From Panax quinquefolius (taxonomy: Eukaryota; Streptophyta; Magnoliopsida; Apiales; Araliaceae), in assembly GCA_020205615.1 (NCBI GenBank), contig CM035168.1:8250237-8314236 (forward strand): a stretch of 64,000 nucleotides of DNA, in the 5' to 3' direction. Both the position numbers and the translations under genes were made by a program. The notes beneath the pieces are model-generated. The model saw nothing but the letters and a program-made list of their open reading frames with translations, did no database searches and was not told where the DNA came from. Shown here piece by piece: positions 35,346-46,248 of this stretch (its first letter is position 1; the number at the start of each line of letters is the position of its first letter).

Positions 35346-36764
35346 GGGGGGCCCACTTTTGTTTTTTTATGGAAAATGCTAAAATGGTAGGCTGCAAATT
35401 CAAAGTGGGATTCTGAATATTCAAAGTGGCGTGCTTGAAATAAAATATTAATATTTTATTATTTAGTCTGTTTTGGCGTTCTAGCATTTTCCTATAAATA
35501 GGTGCTTAGGTTAGAATTGAAAATCACACCAGAAACATAAGTTTTCTCTTTCTATTATCGAGCGTATTTTTGTGAGTATTTAGATACTTTGAGAGTTGCT
35601 ATTCAGTGCAAGTTTCTTTCAATATTTCATCCGATATTCCGGTCAGAAGTACTATTCTTTTGAGGTAAGGGATGTTATTTTCTTCGTAAATGATATTATT
35701 TTCTTCAGTATCATTATGCTGAAATATTGATATGAATTTTATTGTGGAATTTCTACCTTTTTGTGTCATGGTTACTATTCACGTATACTGCACTATTCAC
35801 AAATACGACACTATTTACCGAAAAATAAAATTTTCTCTTTTTTGTCTCAGATGTCTATTATGGTTACTATCTTTGATTGTATCCATATTTTGATCTTCAT
35901 TCTTGAATGTTACTTCATTATGGTTTATTATGGAGTATTTTTAAACTTGAATTATCTAAAGTACGAATCTCTAATCTTTGTTCTTTTGTCTCACTGGATT
36001 CGTTCTTTAAAATATTTTTCATCATCCTCAGTCCTTAATGGTGATACTTGATGAATATCTTTGGCTTGTAGTGCAAAGATGAATGATTACCTCGATGAAT
36101 ATCTTTGCTTTTCATAGTGCAAAGAAGATGAAGCAGTGTTGAGATGGACATGACCAACTGGTGATATAAATGAATATCTTTGGCCCGTAGTGCAAAGATG
36201 AATATTTGATGCAAGATGTATATTGATTGATGTTACAGGGATAAAATATTGATGATAGACTTTTAAATTCATAGATGATAGTAGATTTCATTCTCTACTT
36301 AACTTTTCTAATGAATTGTTATTTTTGCTGCGAATATTGATCTAAAACTGGTTGTCCATTATATTTTATCTAATTTGTTGAAGGCTAACGATAAATTGTT
36401 GTTCTTTATCTTAGTCATAATATTCTTTACTGAGCTAGCTGAGCTCACCCTTTTCCTTTTTGTTCCATTTTTCTTCTCAGGAGATGAGAATATAACAGGA
36501 TCTAGCCGGGACATGGAGTGATGGTTCTAGAAAGTTATTTTAGCAGTCCTCACTATTTTTGTAAAATAGTATATCAATAATTATAAAATGAGGACTTTAT
36601 CTGAGTGTGGATATTTTCTAGAAGACAATATTTGTATTTAAACTCACAATTTATGTGTTGTCGTATTTTGCACGATAATTGTAATAATGAAGTTGTAGTT
36701 GTTTCTGTACCATGTATTTGGCGACTCAAAATGGGTGATGTATACCAATTTTGGGGGCATCACA
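35346..36764 (+). repeat. 5' LTR of chromovirus D, left part deleted
   Basis: It starts within the LTR at a G run (GGGGGGCCCACTTTTG) that corresponds to 52787 in the 3' LTR of D and ends GGGGGCATCACA. The 1.42 kb present is nearly identical to 52787-54224, so both belong to one element. TATA CTATAAATAG at 35492. It contains the TTTGGCCCGTAGTGCAAAG minisatellite at 36050-36205. Confidence 0.9.
35492..35501 (+). promoter_or_regulatory. TATA box of D 5' LTR
   Basis: CTATAAATAG; in the 3' LTR the same site has decayed to CTTATAAATA (52937-52946). Confidence 0.7.
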
Positions 36765-36766
36765 GT

Positions 36767-36778
36767 TGGTATCAGAGC
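36767..36778 (+). other. Primer binding site of element D
   Basis: TGGTATCAGAGC, two bases after the LTR end; a perfect initiator tRNA-Met site of the plant type. Confidence 0.92.
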
Positions 36779-36952
36779 TTAGGAATATGGTCTCTAGCGG
36801 AGATTGGGGAATAGAACTAGGAGAGGAGAGACGAGTAAATCCTTCGCTAGTGTGTCCTACCTAAGCTTATTTGTTGGTCAGTCATAATATAGGGATATTA
36901 TGTGATATGCTAATTTGTTTAATTAACCTTTGTTTTATGGCAGTTTTTAAGA

Positions 36953-38150
36953 ATGGCAGCTGAGAACGTTAACAATGGAGTGTATGAAACCATGGAACAA
37001 CCTTCAATCACCAACCAGGAGAACGTGCAACAGGAAGGCAATATTCCTCCTGTAAACAACGCTACCGAGCAAACGATGAATGATGGGATGTTTAGAAGCT
37101 TTTTACAGTTCATGCAAAATCAGATGAGGGAGACTCGTGTACAAAATATGGGTGGAAATGATAGCAATGCATGGTTTGTCACATCCAAGCAGTTCAAGGA
37201 GTTGGGACCACCAGAATTATGGGGAAAGCCAGATCCGATTAAGGCAGAAATGTGGGTCAAGCAAATGACCAAGATATTCGATGTCTTGGGATGCATAGAA
37301 GAACAGAAGGTTCCATTCGCCACCTATATGTTCCATAGTGAGGTGATTCTTTGGTGGAAATCATGGAAGCGTACTCCAAACCCGTACGCACTCAACATGT
37401 CTTGGGAAAGATTTCAGAAACTGTTCAATGACAAGTACTTTCCTGAAAGTATTCGTCATATGAAGGAGGTAGATTTTATTAGACTAGAACAGAACAACAT
37501 GATGGTGTCCCAGCACGAGGCAAAGTTCGCGGAGTTATCCAGGTTTGCACCTCATTTGGTAGAGAATGAGGAACGTATGTCATGGATGTTTCTGAGAGAT
37601 CTAAAACCCGAGATTCTTCAATACCTTATCTATCATAAATTTTCTCTATATTCAGATGTTGTCAACAGGGATCAATTATTAGAGTGAGATAATGAGTATG
37701 TTCAACTGAGGGACCACAACCAGGGTCATACCGGTGATAGCAGTCATAGGAGCGATGATAACCAGTGAGGAGGGAAAAATATGGACAAAAGCGGTAACCA
37801 CTCGGGTGGTAATCATGGCCATGATAATAGGAGAGGTGAGTCAAGTGGAAATTTTAAAGAGAGAAGATTCAACAATGACGGAAAGACATTAGCAGCAGCA
37901 CCAGCACCAACAACAAATTCTAGGGGAGGAGAACGACCGCCAATTAGATGCTAAAGATGCGAAGAGGAAGGACACATAAGTTCAAACGATTCACAGCCTT
38001 CCAAGGTGTGTTTCAGTTATGGAAAATGCGGTCATACATCCCGGTTTTGTCCGGTAGCGAAGTTAATTCCAACTAGGACGGCGACTCCAAAGGCGACTAC
38101 AGACAAAATAAAGTCGGTGGTTTAAGGGAGGGCGTTTGTCGTGACTGGCC
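36953..38150 (+). pseudogene. Chromovirus D gag (capsid and zinc knuckles), broken
   Basis: Capsid/nucleocapsid gene. The frame is open from ATG 36953 for 244 codons to a TGA at 37685, where related copies have CGC or CGA, so it looks like a C-to-T change. The retrotransposon gag domain is clear: MSWERFQKLFNDKYFPESIR, MKEVDFIRLEQ, ELSRFAPHLVENEERM and FLRDLKPEI. Beyond the stop come a Gly/Asn/His-rich linker and two zinc knuckles (37950-38055), the first with a stop before RCEEEGHISS and the second CFSYGKCGHTSRFC with a Cys-to-Tyr change. This is the best-preserved gag of the window. It is separated from the PBS by a 174-bp leader. Confidence 0.9.
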
Positions 38151-38454
38151 AAAATGCGAGAAAACCAAACGAGGTGATCACGGGTAAGCTAATATTGAAC
38201 TCTTGCGAAGTTTATACCTTACTAGATACCGTTCTACCCATTCTTTTATCTCTCCTGCTTGTGCTCAACGTTTAAACTTGACTTTGGAGAAATTAGACTT
38301 TGACTTATCTATGGAGACTCCGTTAGGAGAAACTTTCTTTACATCCACTGTTTATAAATCTTGCTTGATCCAAGTTGGAACCATCACATTACTTGTTGAT
38401 CTTATCTCTTTGAAGATACTTTCATTTGATGTGATTTTAGGGATTTATTGGTAA
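38151..38454 (+). pseudogene. Chromovirus D protease, frameshifted at the active site
   Basis: Retropepsin-type aspartic protease remnant. LLDT of the active-site motif is at about 38219-38230; the continuation RSTHSFISPACAQRL is in another frame, so a frameshift splits the D-T-G/S motif and the Gly has become Arg. Downstream text FDVILGIYW (38428-38454) is the conserved end of this domain in plant chromoviruses. Confidence 0.85.
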
Positions 38455-39454
38455 CCACTCATCATGTTAAAATTGATTATTTTCGTAAGGTTGTTAGTTT
38501 TCATATTTCTAACCAGCCTGTTATACGAATTCAAGCAACCAAACCACTAAAGTCAATCACTGTCATATCAAGCCATAAAGCCATTCATTTATTAAACAAT
38601 GGATGTCAAGCTTTCTTAGCCCATGTTATCGACTTGAATAAAAACACATCAGATTTGAATAATACTTCTATTATTAGTGAATTTCCTGACGTATTTCCTG
38701 AAGAACTTCCTGGTCTACCCCCAGAACGTGAAGTTGAATTCTTTATTGATCTTAAAACGGGTACAAAGCCCATTTCTAAAACCCCATATCGAATGGCTCC
38801 TATTGAACTTCAGGAGTTAAAAGTCCAACTACAGGAATTGTTAGACATTGGTTTCATTCGTCTAGTACATCTCCTTGGGGTGCTCCTATTTTATTTGTAA
38901 AGAAGAAAGAAGCGGGAGTATGCGACTTTGTATTGACTATCTTGAGAATTAAACCATGTCACCATCAAGAATAGGTATCCCCACCTCGCATTGATGACAC
39001 ATTCGACCGATTGCAAGGAGCAAAATTCTTTTCAAAAATTGATCTTCGTTCTAGATATCATCAGCTGAAGATTAAAATTGAGGATATTCCAAAGACTGCC
39101 TTCAGAACTCGGTACGGGCATTATGAATTCTAAGTCATGTCTTTTGGATTGACTAATGCTCCTGCTGCTTTCATGGATATGATGAACCGTGTATTTAAGG
39201 AATATTTGGATCATTTCGTTGTTGTCTTTATTAATGACATCCTCATCTATTCCAAAATCCGTGAAGATCATGAGCACCATTTGAAGCTGGTACTTCAAAG
39301 GCTTTGTGACAACAAGCTATATGCCAAGCTGAAGAAATGCGAGTTCTGGCTTAAGGAAGTAGCATTCTTTGGGCACGTGGTTTCAAAACATGGAGTATCT
39401 GTTGACCCGACAAAGATTGAAGCAATACAAAGTGGGAGCAACCGAAGTCGGTGA
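38455..39454 (+). pseudogene. Chromovirus D reverse transcriptase, catalytic Asp lost
   Basis: RT would copy the element RNA. Visible in order: FPDVFPEELPGLPPEREVEF (about 38683), PYRMAPIELQELK (38785), a frameshift near 38870, a damaged [12 protein letters not shown] stretch (39032), a stop at 39131-39133, [20 protein letters not shown] (39137) and the active site [10 protein letters not shown], where the usual FIDD reads FIND (Asn codon 39233-39235). Then [20 protein letters not shown]. The Asp-to-Asn change, plus the stop and frameshifts, make it non-functional. Confidence 0.92.
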
Positions 39455-40010
39455 CCGAAGTACGTAGCTTTCTGGGCTTAACTGGTTATTATTGGAAATT
39501 CGCGGAAGGATTTTCTCGAATCGCTACTCCGTTAACTCAGCTGACTCGAAAAGATATAGAATTCGTATGGAGTGAGGAATGCGAGAAGAGTTTCCAAGAA
39601 CCCAAGAGGAGACTCATTACGGCACCTGTTCTAACAATACAATCTGGTTCGGATGGATTTGTTATCTACAGCGATGCTTCAGGCAAAGGGTTAGGATGTG
39701 TTCTCATGAAACATGGGAAAGTCATAGACTATGTCTCGTGACAACTCAAAGAATATGAGAGGAATTATCCTATTCATGATCTGGAGTTGGCAGCAGTCGT
39801 TTTTGGGGAGAAAGTGGAGACACTACCTGTATAGGGAGAAAGTGGAGATTTATACGGATCATAAAAGTCTCAAATATTTCTTCACCCAAAAGGAACTCAA
39901 CATGCAACAACGATGTTGGCTCGAGCTGTTGAAAGATTATGACCATAACATTCCATATCATCCTAGAAAAGCAAACGTTGTAGCTGACGCATTGAGTAGA
40001 AGATCGTATG
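39451..40010 (+). pseudogene. Chromovirus D RNase H
   Basis: Connection and RNase H domain of the Ty3 type. TEVRSFLGLTGYYWKF opens it (39452). YSDASGKGLGCVL holds the first Asp (39673-39675), DLELAAVVF the Glu in a shifted frame (39778), and [18 protein letters not shown] the second Asp. A TGA at 39739 and a duplicated stretch around 39800-39845 (GEKVE repeated) disturb the frame. VADALSRR marks the end of the domain at 39981-40004. Confidence 0.9.
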
Positions 40011-41057
40011 CGGGTACGAGTGCGATGTTGTTAACACAAAGACCCATTTTGTACGACTTACAAAGGATGGAGATAGAGTTAAAGGCTTCAAGTACCCACG
40101 TGATGATATCAAACATACGAGTAGAACCGATTTTAATCGATAAAGTTAAAGCTGCTCAAGCCACAGACCTAGAGATGATACGTATGAAGAAGAAAGTACA
40201 AGAAGGTGTTATTCCAGAAGCAAGAATCGATGAAGAAGGAATACTTCGAGTCAACTCCAGACTTTGCATTTCTAACGATTTTGACTTGAAGCATAAAATC
40301 ATGATGGAGGCACACAACACACCATTTGCAATCCATCTTGGGAGTACCAAAATGTATCATGATTTTCGACATATATTTTGGTGGAGCAATATGAAGAGAG
40401 ATCGCAGAGTTTATCTCGAGGTGTTTAACCTGTCAACGTGTAAAGGCGGAGCATCAAGTGCCAAAGGGTCCATTGCAACCACTTGAGATTCCAAAATGGA
40501 AGTGGGAACACATTACTATGGATTTCGTTACGGGTCTTCCCAAGGTTTCTCAAGGTATAGATTCAATTTGGGTTATTGTTGATAGATTAACCAAGTCTAC
40601 TCATTTCTTGCCTATACGTGAGACTTATTCACTTGAACGTCTTGCTCGTACGTATGTAAATGAGATTGTGAGATTGCATGACATGCTAGTATCCATTGTT
40701 TTGGATTGTGACCCAAGATTCACTTCAAGATTTTGGGTTAGTTTGCAGAAAGCTATGGGCACGGATTTACGATTCAGTTCAGCATACCATCCTCAAACGG
40801 ACGGGCAATCAGAAAGGACTATTCAAACTCTTGAAGATCTATTGAGACTCTGTGTCCTAGATTTCAAAGGGAGTTGGGATAAGTACTTACTATTGGTGGA
40901 ATTCTCCAACAACAACAGTTATCAAGCAAGTATAGGCATGGCTCCATTCGAGGCGTTGTATGGACGAAAGTGTCGTCCTCCGGTATGTTGGGACAAGGTG
41001 GGTGAGGCAACGTTGTTGGGACTAGAATTAGTACGCATGACTACAGAAAAGATTTAA
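40011..41057 (+). pseudogene. Chromovirus D integrase core
   Basis: Integrase would join element DNA to the host chromosome. The N-terminal zinc region ([32 protein letters not shown]) is followed by a frameshift in the distal CxxC part (about 40400-40460). The catalytic triad remains visible: Asp in HITMDFV (40521-40523), Asp in VLDCDPRFTS (40704-40706; the family usually has SDRDPRF) and Glu in GQSERTIQTLEDLL (40812-40814). GMAPFEALYGRKCR follows. A TAA ends the frame at 41055. Confidence 0.92.
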
Positions 41058-41612
41058 ATGATCTGGCAACGTATAAAGACCTCACAAGATTGACAAAAGA
41101 GTTATGCTGATCTTCATCAAAAGGACGTGGAATTTAATATTGGAGATCATGTACTATTACGTATTACTCCATGGAAGGGATTTACAAGATTCGGGAAGAG
41201 AGGAAAGCTCAATCCATGATTTGTTGGTCCATTTGAGATTTTTGACCGAATAGGAAATTTGGCCTATAGAATCGCATTACCTCCAAGCATGTCTCGTGTT
41301 CATAATGTTTTTCACATATATATGCTTCGTAAATATGTGAAATACCCGAACCACATTATTGCGTTAGAACCAAACGAGATAGCCGAAGATTTAACGTACG
41401 AGGAGGTACCTGTCAAGATCTTGGATAGGAAAGAGCATGTCCTACGAACAAAGGTTATACCACAAGTCAAGGTTTTGTGGAGGAAACATGCTGTGGAAGA
41501 AATGACCTGGGAGTTGGAATCGAAAATGAAAGCGAGGTACCCTCACCTTTCGAAACACCAGGTACGTACGTCAATTTCGAGGTCAAAATTTCATAAGGAG
41601 AGGAGGTTGTAA
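41058..41612 (+). pseudogene. Chromovirus D integrase C-terminus with chromodomain
   Basis: After a broken stretch, the frame at 41259-41612 reads SRVHNVFHIYMLRKYV, then LTYEEVPVKILDRKEHVLR, VKVLWRKHAVEEMTWELE and YPHLS. This chromodomain-like tail is characteristic of the Tekay/Del group of plant chromoviruses, in which it steers integration to heterochromatin (known for the group, not shown here). Only the last few codons overlap the polypurine tract and LTR. Confidence 0.85.
41595..41607 (+). other. Polypurine tract of element D
   Basis: AAGGAGAGGAGGT directly before the 3' LTR start TGTAAGACCCC. E/F and G have the matching AAGGAGGGGAGAT and AAGGAGGGAGAT. Confidence 0.9.
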
Positions 41613-42237
41613 GACCCCAACTTATTATAAATAAAATTGAATTTCCTCTATTCTTTATCTTGAAATAATAAGGAGTTAATTTGATATAATGCTTTGGTTA
41701 TGGGTGAAATGTTCAAATTTTACAAAATAAGCAAGTGGTTATAAAATATTCATTTTTATCAAGAAATATTCATTTGGTCGTGGAATAATCTTGTTGTCGG
41801 GGAATATTCGTACGATGGCGGAGCCATTTGTGGGCCCCATAACAGAATAACTATCGGATGAAAAAAAAGACAAGTATGAGTTTTTATAAATAACGGCGTA
41901 ATTATTACCGTTAACACTGTTAGAATAACTGGTCGTTAAAATACTGATGAATGGCGTATGGTTAAAGAAGACACTTACCAGTATTGCACAATATTGTTGA
42001 ATTATTGATTCTTACGTAAGAAGGCACTACTCAATAATTGTTACAGTAATTACTGTTCAATATTTTATTGATTCAATAATTGCTATGTTGATATTTATAT
42101 TATTGTTGTTTCAATAATTGTCAATACACAGTATTTCCCATTTTTAGATCAATAATTCATATTATTTGAATAATATTATTTGATAGCATTATTGGCAATG
42201 TCTAGAAAGTTCTGTCAAGGAAAGGGTTAGGTCACCT
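41608..42237 (+). repeat. 3' LTR of D, first part (interrupted)
   Basis: Starts TGTAAGACCCC and runs through U3 to GGTTAGGTCACCT, where the E/F composite is inserted. It resumes at 52393. The last five bases CACCT (42233-42237) are the left target duplication. Confidence 0.9.
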
Positions 42238-43789
42238 TGTGACGCCCCCAACATAGGTATACATCACCCATCTTGAGTCACCAAATACATGGTACAGAAC
42301 CAGGTCATGCGTAATCCACACAGACATGATACTTCAACAGAATAATAAAGAATGGAATAATAGAAGAATTTCACCATGTATGCAGTACTTCGCATAGACA
42401 GGTTATTTCAACATAATAATAAGGAATGGAATAACAATAGCTCTCTTTATGAATACGAAAGAAATAATACCCCTTACCTTAGAAAGAAATTGGATAATTG
42501 GAATAGTAGAGGTGTGATTTTCTTCTTTCTTTCTTTCTATAATTTCTCTCTATAATAATTGCTCTATAGCTTTAGTGAATTGGTGAGAAATGAAGGAAGA
42601 ATGAGCTTCTATTTATAGGAAAATATAGTTTTGATAATGGCACGTTTTGGGGCTCAAAATATTACAGTACAATACCACCAACTTTTCTTTCATTTTTAAT
42701 TTAGTCCTGCAAGTATTATCAAACTTGCACCATCTCCCCTAATAGTAAATAATGTGAATCAATAGTTCAATCATGTGAATCAATAGTTATAATCATGTAA
42801 AAATACGAATTACAGTATAGTACCTCCATCTATACCTCCATTTTTAACTTAGTCATGCAAGTATTATCAATCTTGCACCAACTCCCCTAATAGTACAAGA
42901 ATTTGATTCAATAGTACACACATGTGAACAAATAGTTATATAAGCATGTGAATTAGTAGCAATTAATTTCTCATTTATCCGATTAATTACCCGATTTATC
43001 AATATAACCCCCAGACATCAATTATCATAGGAATAGATGTCGATTTCCACTAACACTAATAATTCCAACACAATGGAACTATCAATTTCATCTTTAATCA
43101 ACACGAACTTATTTATCATTAATATTATAAATCACAATATTTAACAACCAGGTCGTTCCCAGGAAAGAGGGGGCTTTCCGATAAGGATTTCTCCTTATTG
43201 GCGCGCAATTAGATGACCAAACCTCTCCTCGATGTAACTTCAGACATTGTAAATATTGCAATTTAATAATATGAATAACTTTGTCGTCTCAATTATTGAT
43301 TTAATAATATTACATATTATGCGTACGGATAATCGTGACAATAATCGAATCAATAATATGAGAGATATGATGCAAAGAATTACTTTAGCAATAATTGAGT
43401 ATAATGAGTGACTTCTTACGTAAGATCAATAATCAATACCGTGTGTTGCTATGCAACCACGTGTATTCTTTAATACATTTTTACTAATGTAGTTCAATAG
43501 TTTTAATGGTAACACTTTCTGTAGTTATTTTTATAAAAGATAATTTTGTCATTTTCTAACTACGACAATACTTCCGTTGCGGGGTCCACCAATGATTGTG
43601 CTGTCGTACGGATATTCCCCGACAAAAAGAATATTCCCCGACCAATCGAATATTATATAACCACATGCTTACTTTGAAAATTTGTAAATATTACCCACAA
43701 CTATAACATTATATCAAATCCACACCATAATATTTAAAAAAATATTTCGAGAAATTTAAATCTTTATTCATAAACTTTGGGGTCTCACA
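42238..43789 (-). repeat. LTR 1 of E/F (3' LTR), internally deleted
   Basis: 1552 bp. TGTGACGCCCCC at 42238 is followed after 60 bases by a jump at about 42300 into the hairpin minisatellite, so about 2 kb is missing. It keeps U3 and a TATA region (reverse strand near 42610-42620) and ends GGGTCTCACA. Confidence 0.9.
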
Positions 43790-43802
43790 ATCTCCCCTCC
43801 TT
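43790..43802 (-). other. Polypurine tract of element E
   Basis: On the minus strand AAGGAGGGGAGAT immediately before the LTR. Confidence 0.85.
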
Positions 43803-44094
43803 ATGAAATTTTGCCCTCAAAATTTACGTACGTACCTGGTATGCCGAAGAGATGATGATACCTTGACTTCATTTCAGATTCTAACTCTTGAGGTATAACC
43901 TTTGAGTGTTGAATGCGATCCTTCTTATCCAAGATTTTAACACGTATCTCCTCATACGTTAAATCTTCTGCTATCTCATCTAGTTCTAATTTAATAATGT
44001 GGTTCGGGTCATCCACATATTTACGTAACATCGATACGTGAAAAACGTTATAAACACGCGACATACTTGACAGTAAAACGAGTTTATAGGCCAC
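43801..44094 (-). pseudogene. Element E integrase C-terminus, chromodomain deleted
   Basis: It reads SRVYNVFHVSMLRKYVDDPN and LTYEEIRVKILDKKDRIQ, then VIPQ is joined directly to ELESEMKSRYHHLF: the VKVLWRKHAVEEMTW part seen in D is missing in frame. Known members of this group use that segment for chromatin targeting. An otherwise open 97-codon frame. Confidence 0.85.
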
Positions 44095-44486
44095 AGTTCC
44101 TACTCGATCAAGGATTTCAAATGGGCCAATAAAATCGAGGGTTGAAATTTCCTCTCTTCATCGATTCTTTCTTCTAGAATAACGCCCTCTTGAACCTTCT
44201 TCTTCACATTCATCAGATTCGGGTGTGTAGCTTGAACGGCTTTAACTTTATCGATTAAAGTCGATTCTAATCGTATATTCGTTATCTTCACGTGAGTCCC
44301 TAGAGTCTTTAACTCTATCTTCATTATTTGTAAGTTATAAGAAAAGGGTTTTTGTGTTAACAACATCGCACTCGTAAACGCATACAATCTTCTACTCAAC
44401 GCGTTAGCTACCACGTTCGCTCTTCCACGATGATATTGAATGGTATGATCGTAATCTTCAACCGCTCGAGCCAACGTCTTTGGCAC
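44095..44486 (-). pseudogene. Element E RNase H end and integrase start, core deleted
   Basis: It reads DYDHTIQYHRGRANVVANAL then SRRLY, MLLTQKPFSYNLQIMKIELK and [17 protein letters not shown], matching D 39930-40240. Then the frame passes within a few codons into the integrase tail region: the zinc region and the DDE core (about 1 kb in D) are absent. Confidence 0.85.
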
Positions 44487-44833
44487 ATTATATGATCGTT
44501 TTAGGTAAAGAAATATTTGAGGGTTTTAGAAATGGGTTTTGTACTGGGGATAATACAAAATTCGATTTCACGCTCTAGGGTAAGCTAAGAAGTTCTTTGA
44601 GAATACGTCAGGAAATTTATTAACGATAGAAATATCATTTAAAAACTGTGACTCTCATCCAAGACTTGGATAGCACATGAAGTGAAGGTTTCTACTAACG
44701 AAGTTTCAACCAATAAGTCAGAGTCTAACTTCTCTGGGGTCAAATTTAAACGTTGAACGCAAGCAAGAGAGATAAAATAATGGGTAGAACCGGTATCTAA
44801 TAAGGCATAGACTTCACAAGAATTTATAATTAA
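44487..44833 (-). pseudogene. Element E protease remnant; RT deleted
   Basis: Minus-strand pieces match D 38200-38320 (TTAAATTTGACCCCAGAGAA, near 44745-44726, then the SLETSLVETF-like stretch). From about 44640 the sequence leaves the protease and joins, after a damaged stretch, the RNase H end; the whole RT is missing. Confidence 0.7.
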
Positions 44834-46061
44834 CTAACCCGTGTTAACTTTGTTCGGGTTACTCGCTTTTTGAGAAGTCACGAAAAACACTCTTCCTGAA
44901 ACCACCGACTTTGTTTTGTCCATATCCGCCATTGGTGCCACCGTCCCAGCTGGACTTGACTTTGGTGCACGACAAAATCGGGCTAGGTGACCTTCTTTTC
45001 CATAATTGTAACATGCTTTGGACTGCATCACGCAGTTTGGACTGATATATCCCTCCCCTCCGCATTTGTAACATACGACCGGTGGTCGTTCTCCTTCCCT
45101 AACAACAGGTGTTGGTGCTGACATCTTTTCATCATTGTTGAATCTCCTTTTCTTGAAATTTCCACTCCTATTATCTTGGCCATGATTACCACCGAAGTGG
45201 TTACCATTCTTGGCATGATAATTTCCCCCACGATGGTTATCATTGTTCTGATGGCCGTTGCCACCGGTATGATTATTATCGTGTTGTTGGTCGTTGCCTT
45301 TTGGTTGTGTTGACTTATTATCGTGCTCCAATAATTGAGCCTTATTCACAATATCTGAATATAAACAAAGTTTGTGAGAAATGAGGTATTGACATATATC
45401 GGGTTTCAAACCTCTTGGAAATATTCGCGTTATTCGCTCCTCATTATCGACCAAATGGGATGCAAACCGGGATAACTCCGCAAATTTAGCCTCGTATAGC
45501 GACACGATCATATTGTTTTGCTCCAACTTGATAAACTCCACCTCCTTCATGTGACGAATACTTTCGGGAAAGTACTTGTCGTTGAACAGCTCTTGGTACT
45601 TCTCTCAAGACATCTTGAAAAGGCCAAGTCACAGTATGCGTTTCTGATTCCCACCAGTAATCTACCTCTTCACGTAACATAAAGGTGGCAAAGGGAACCT
45701 TTTGCTTCTCAGAGCATCCCAAGACATCAAATATCTTGGTGTTCTGCTTTAACCACGTCTACGCCTTAAGTGGTTCTGGAAATCCCAAAAACTCCGGTGG
45801 TCCCAGATCCTTGAACTTCTTAGCGGTGACCGACCGTGGGTTGCCATTATTTCCACCTATATTTTGAACAGGAGTCTCTCTTACCTGATGTTGCATGAAT
45901 TGCATAAAGCCTCTTAACATCCCATCGTTCATCATTTGATCAGTGTTGTTATTTACCTGAGGATTATTGTCTTCATGGTGCACATTATCCTGGGTATTGA
46001 TCATTGGTGACTAAACGGTCTCATGTGCTTCATTGCTGATCTCAACATTTTCAGATGCCAT
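44834..46061 (-). pseudogene. Element E gag, broken
   Basis: It starts at the ATG 46061-46059 (MASENVEISNEAHETV) and meets a TAG after 16 codons. Downstream blocks match D gag: MLRGFMQFMQHQVRETPVQN, FKDLGPPEFLGFPEPLKA, MKEVEFIKLEQNNMIVSLYE. Zinc knuckles near 45080-44985 read CYKCGGEGYISPNC (His to Tyr) and CYNYGKEGHLARFC (Cys to Tyr). A frameshift lies in the capsid part near 45560-45640. The tail runs into the protease start. Confidence 0.9.
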
Positions 46062-46236
46062 TTTCAAACACTGTCACAAAACAAGGGGTAATTAACATAT
46101 CACATATTATCCCTATACTCTGACCGACCAATTAAATACCAAATAAACTTAGGTAGGTCATACTAGTGAAGGAATTCCCCGTCTCTCCCCTCCTAGTTCT
46201 TGTCTCACATCTCAGCCAGGGATCATATCCCTAAGC

Positions 46237-46247
46237 TTTGATACCAA
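46237..46247 (-). other. Primer binding site of element E
   Basis: On the minus strand TGGTATCAAAG, two bases from the LTR end at 46249; one change from the canonical TGGTATCAGAG. The same variant occurs in F and G. Confidence 0.85.
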
Positions 46248-46248
46248 C

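Noticed and set aside
35155..35487. 110-codon minus-strand frame across 35155-35487
   Set aside because: It spans the C/D deletion junction and mixes Copia leader with chromovirus LTR; not a gene.
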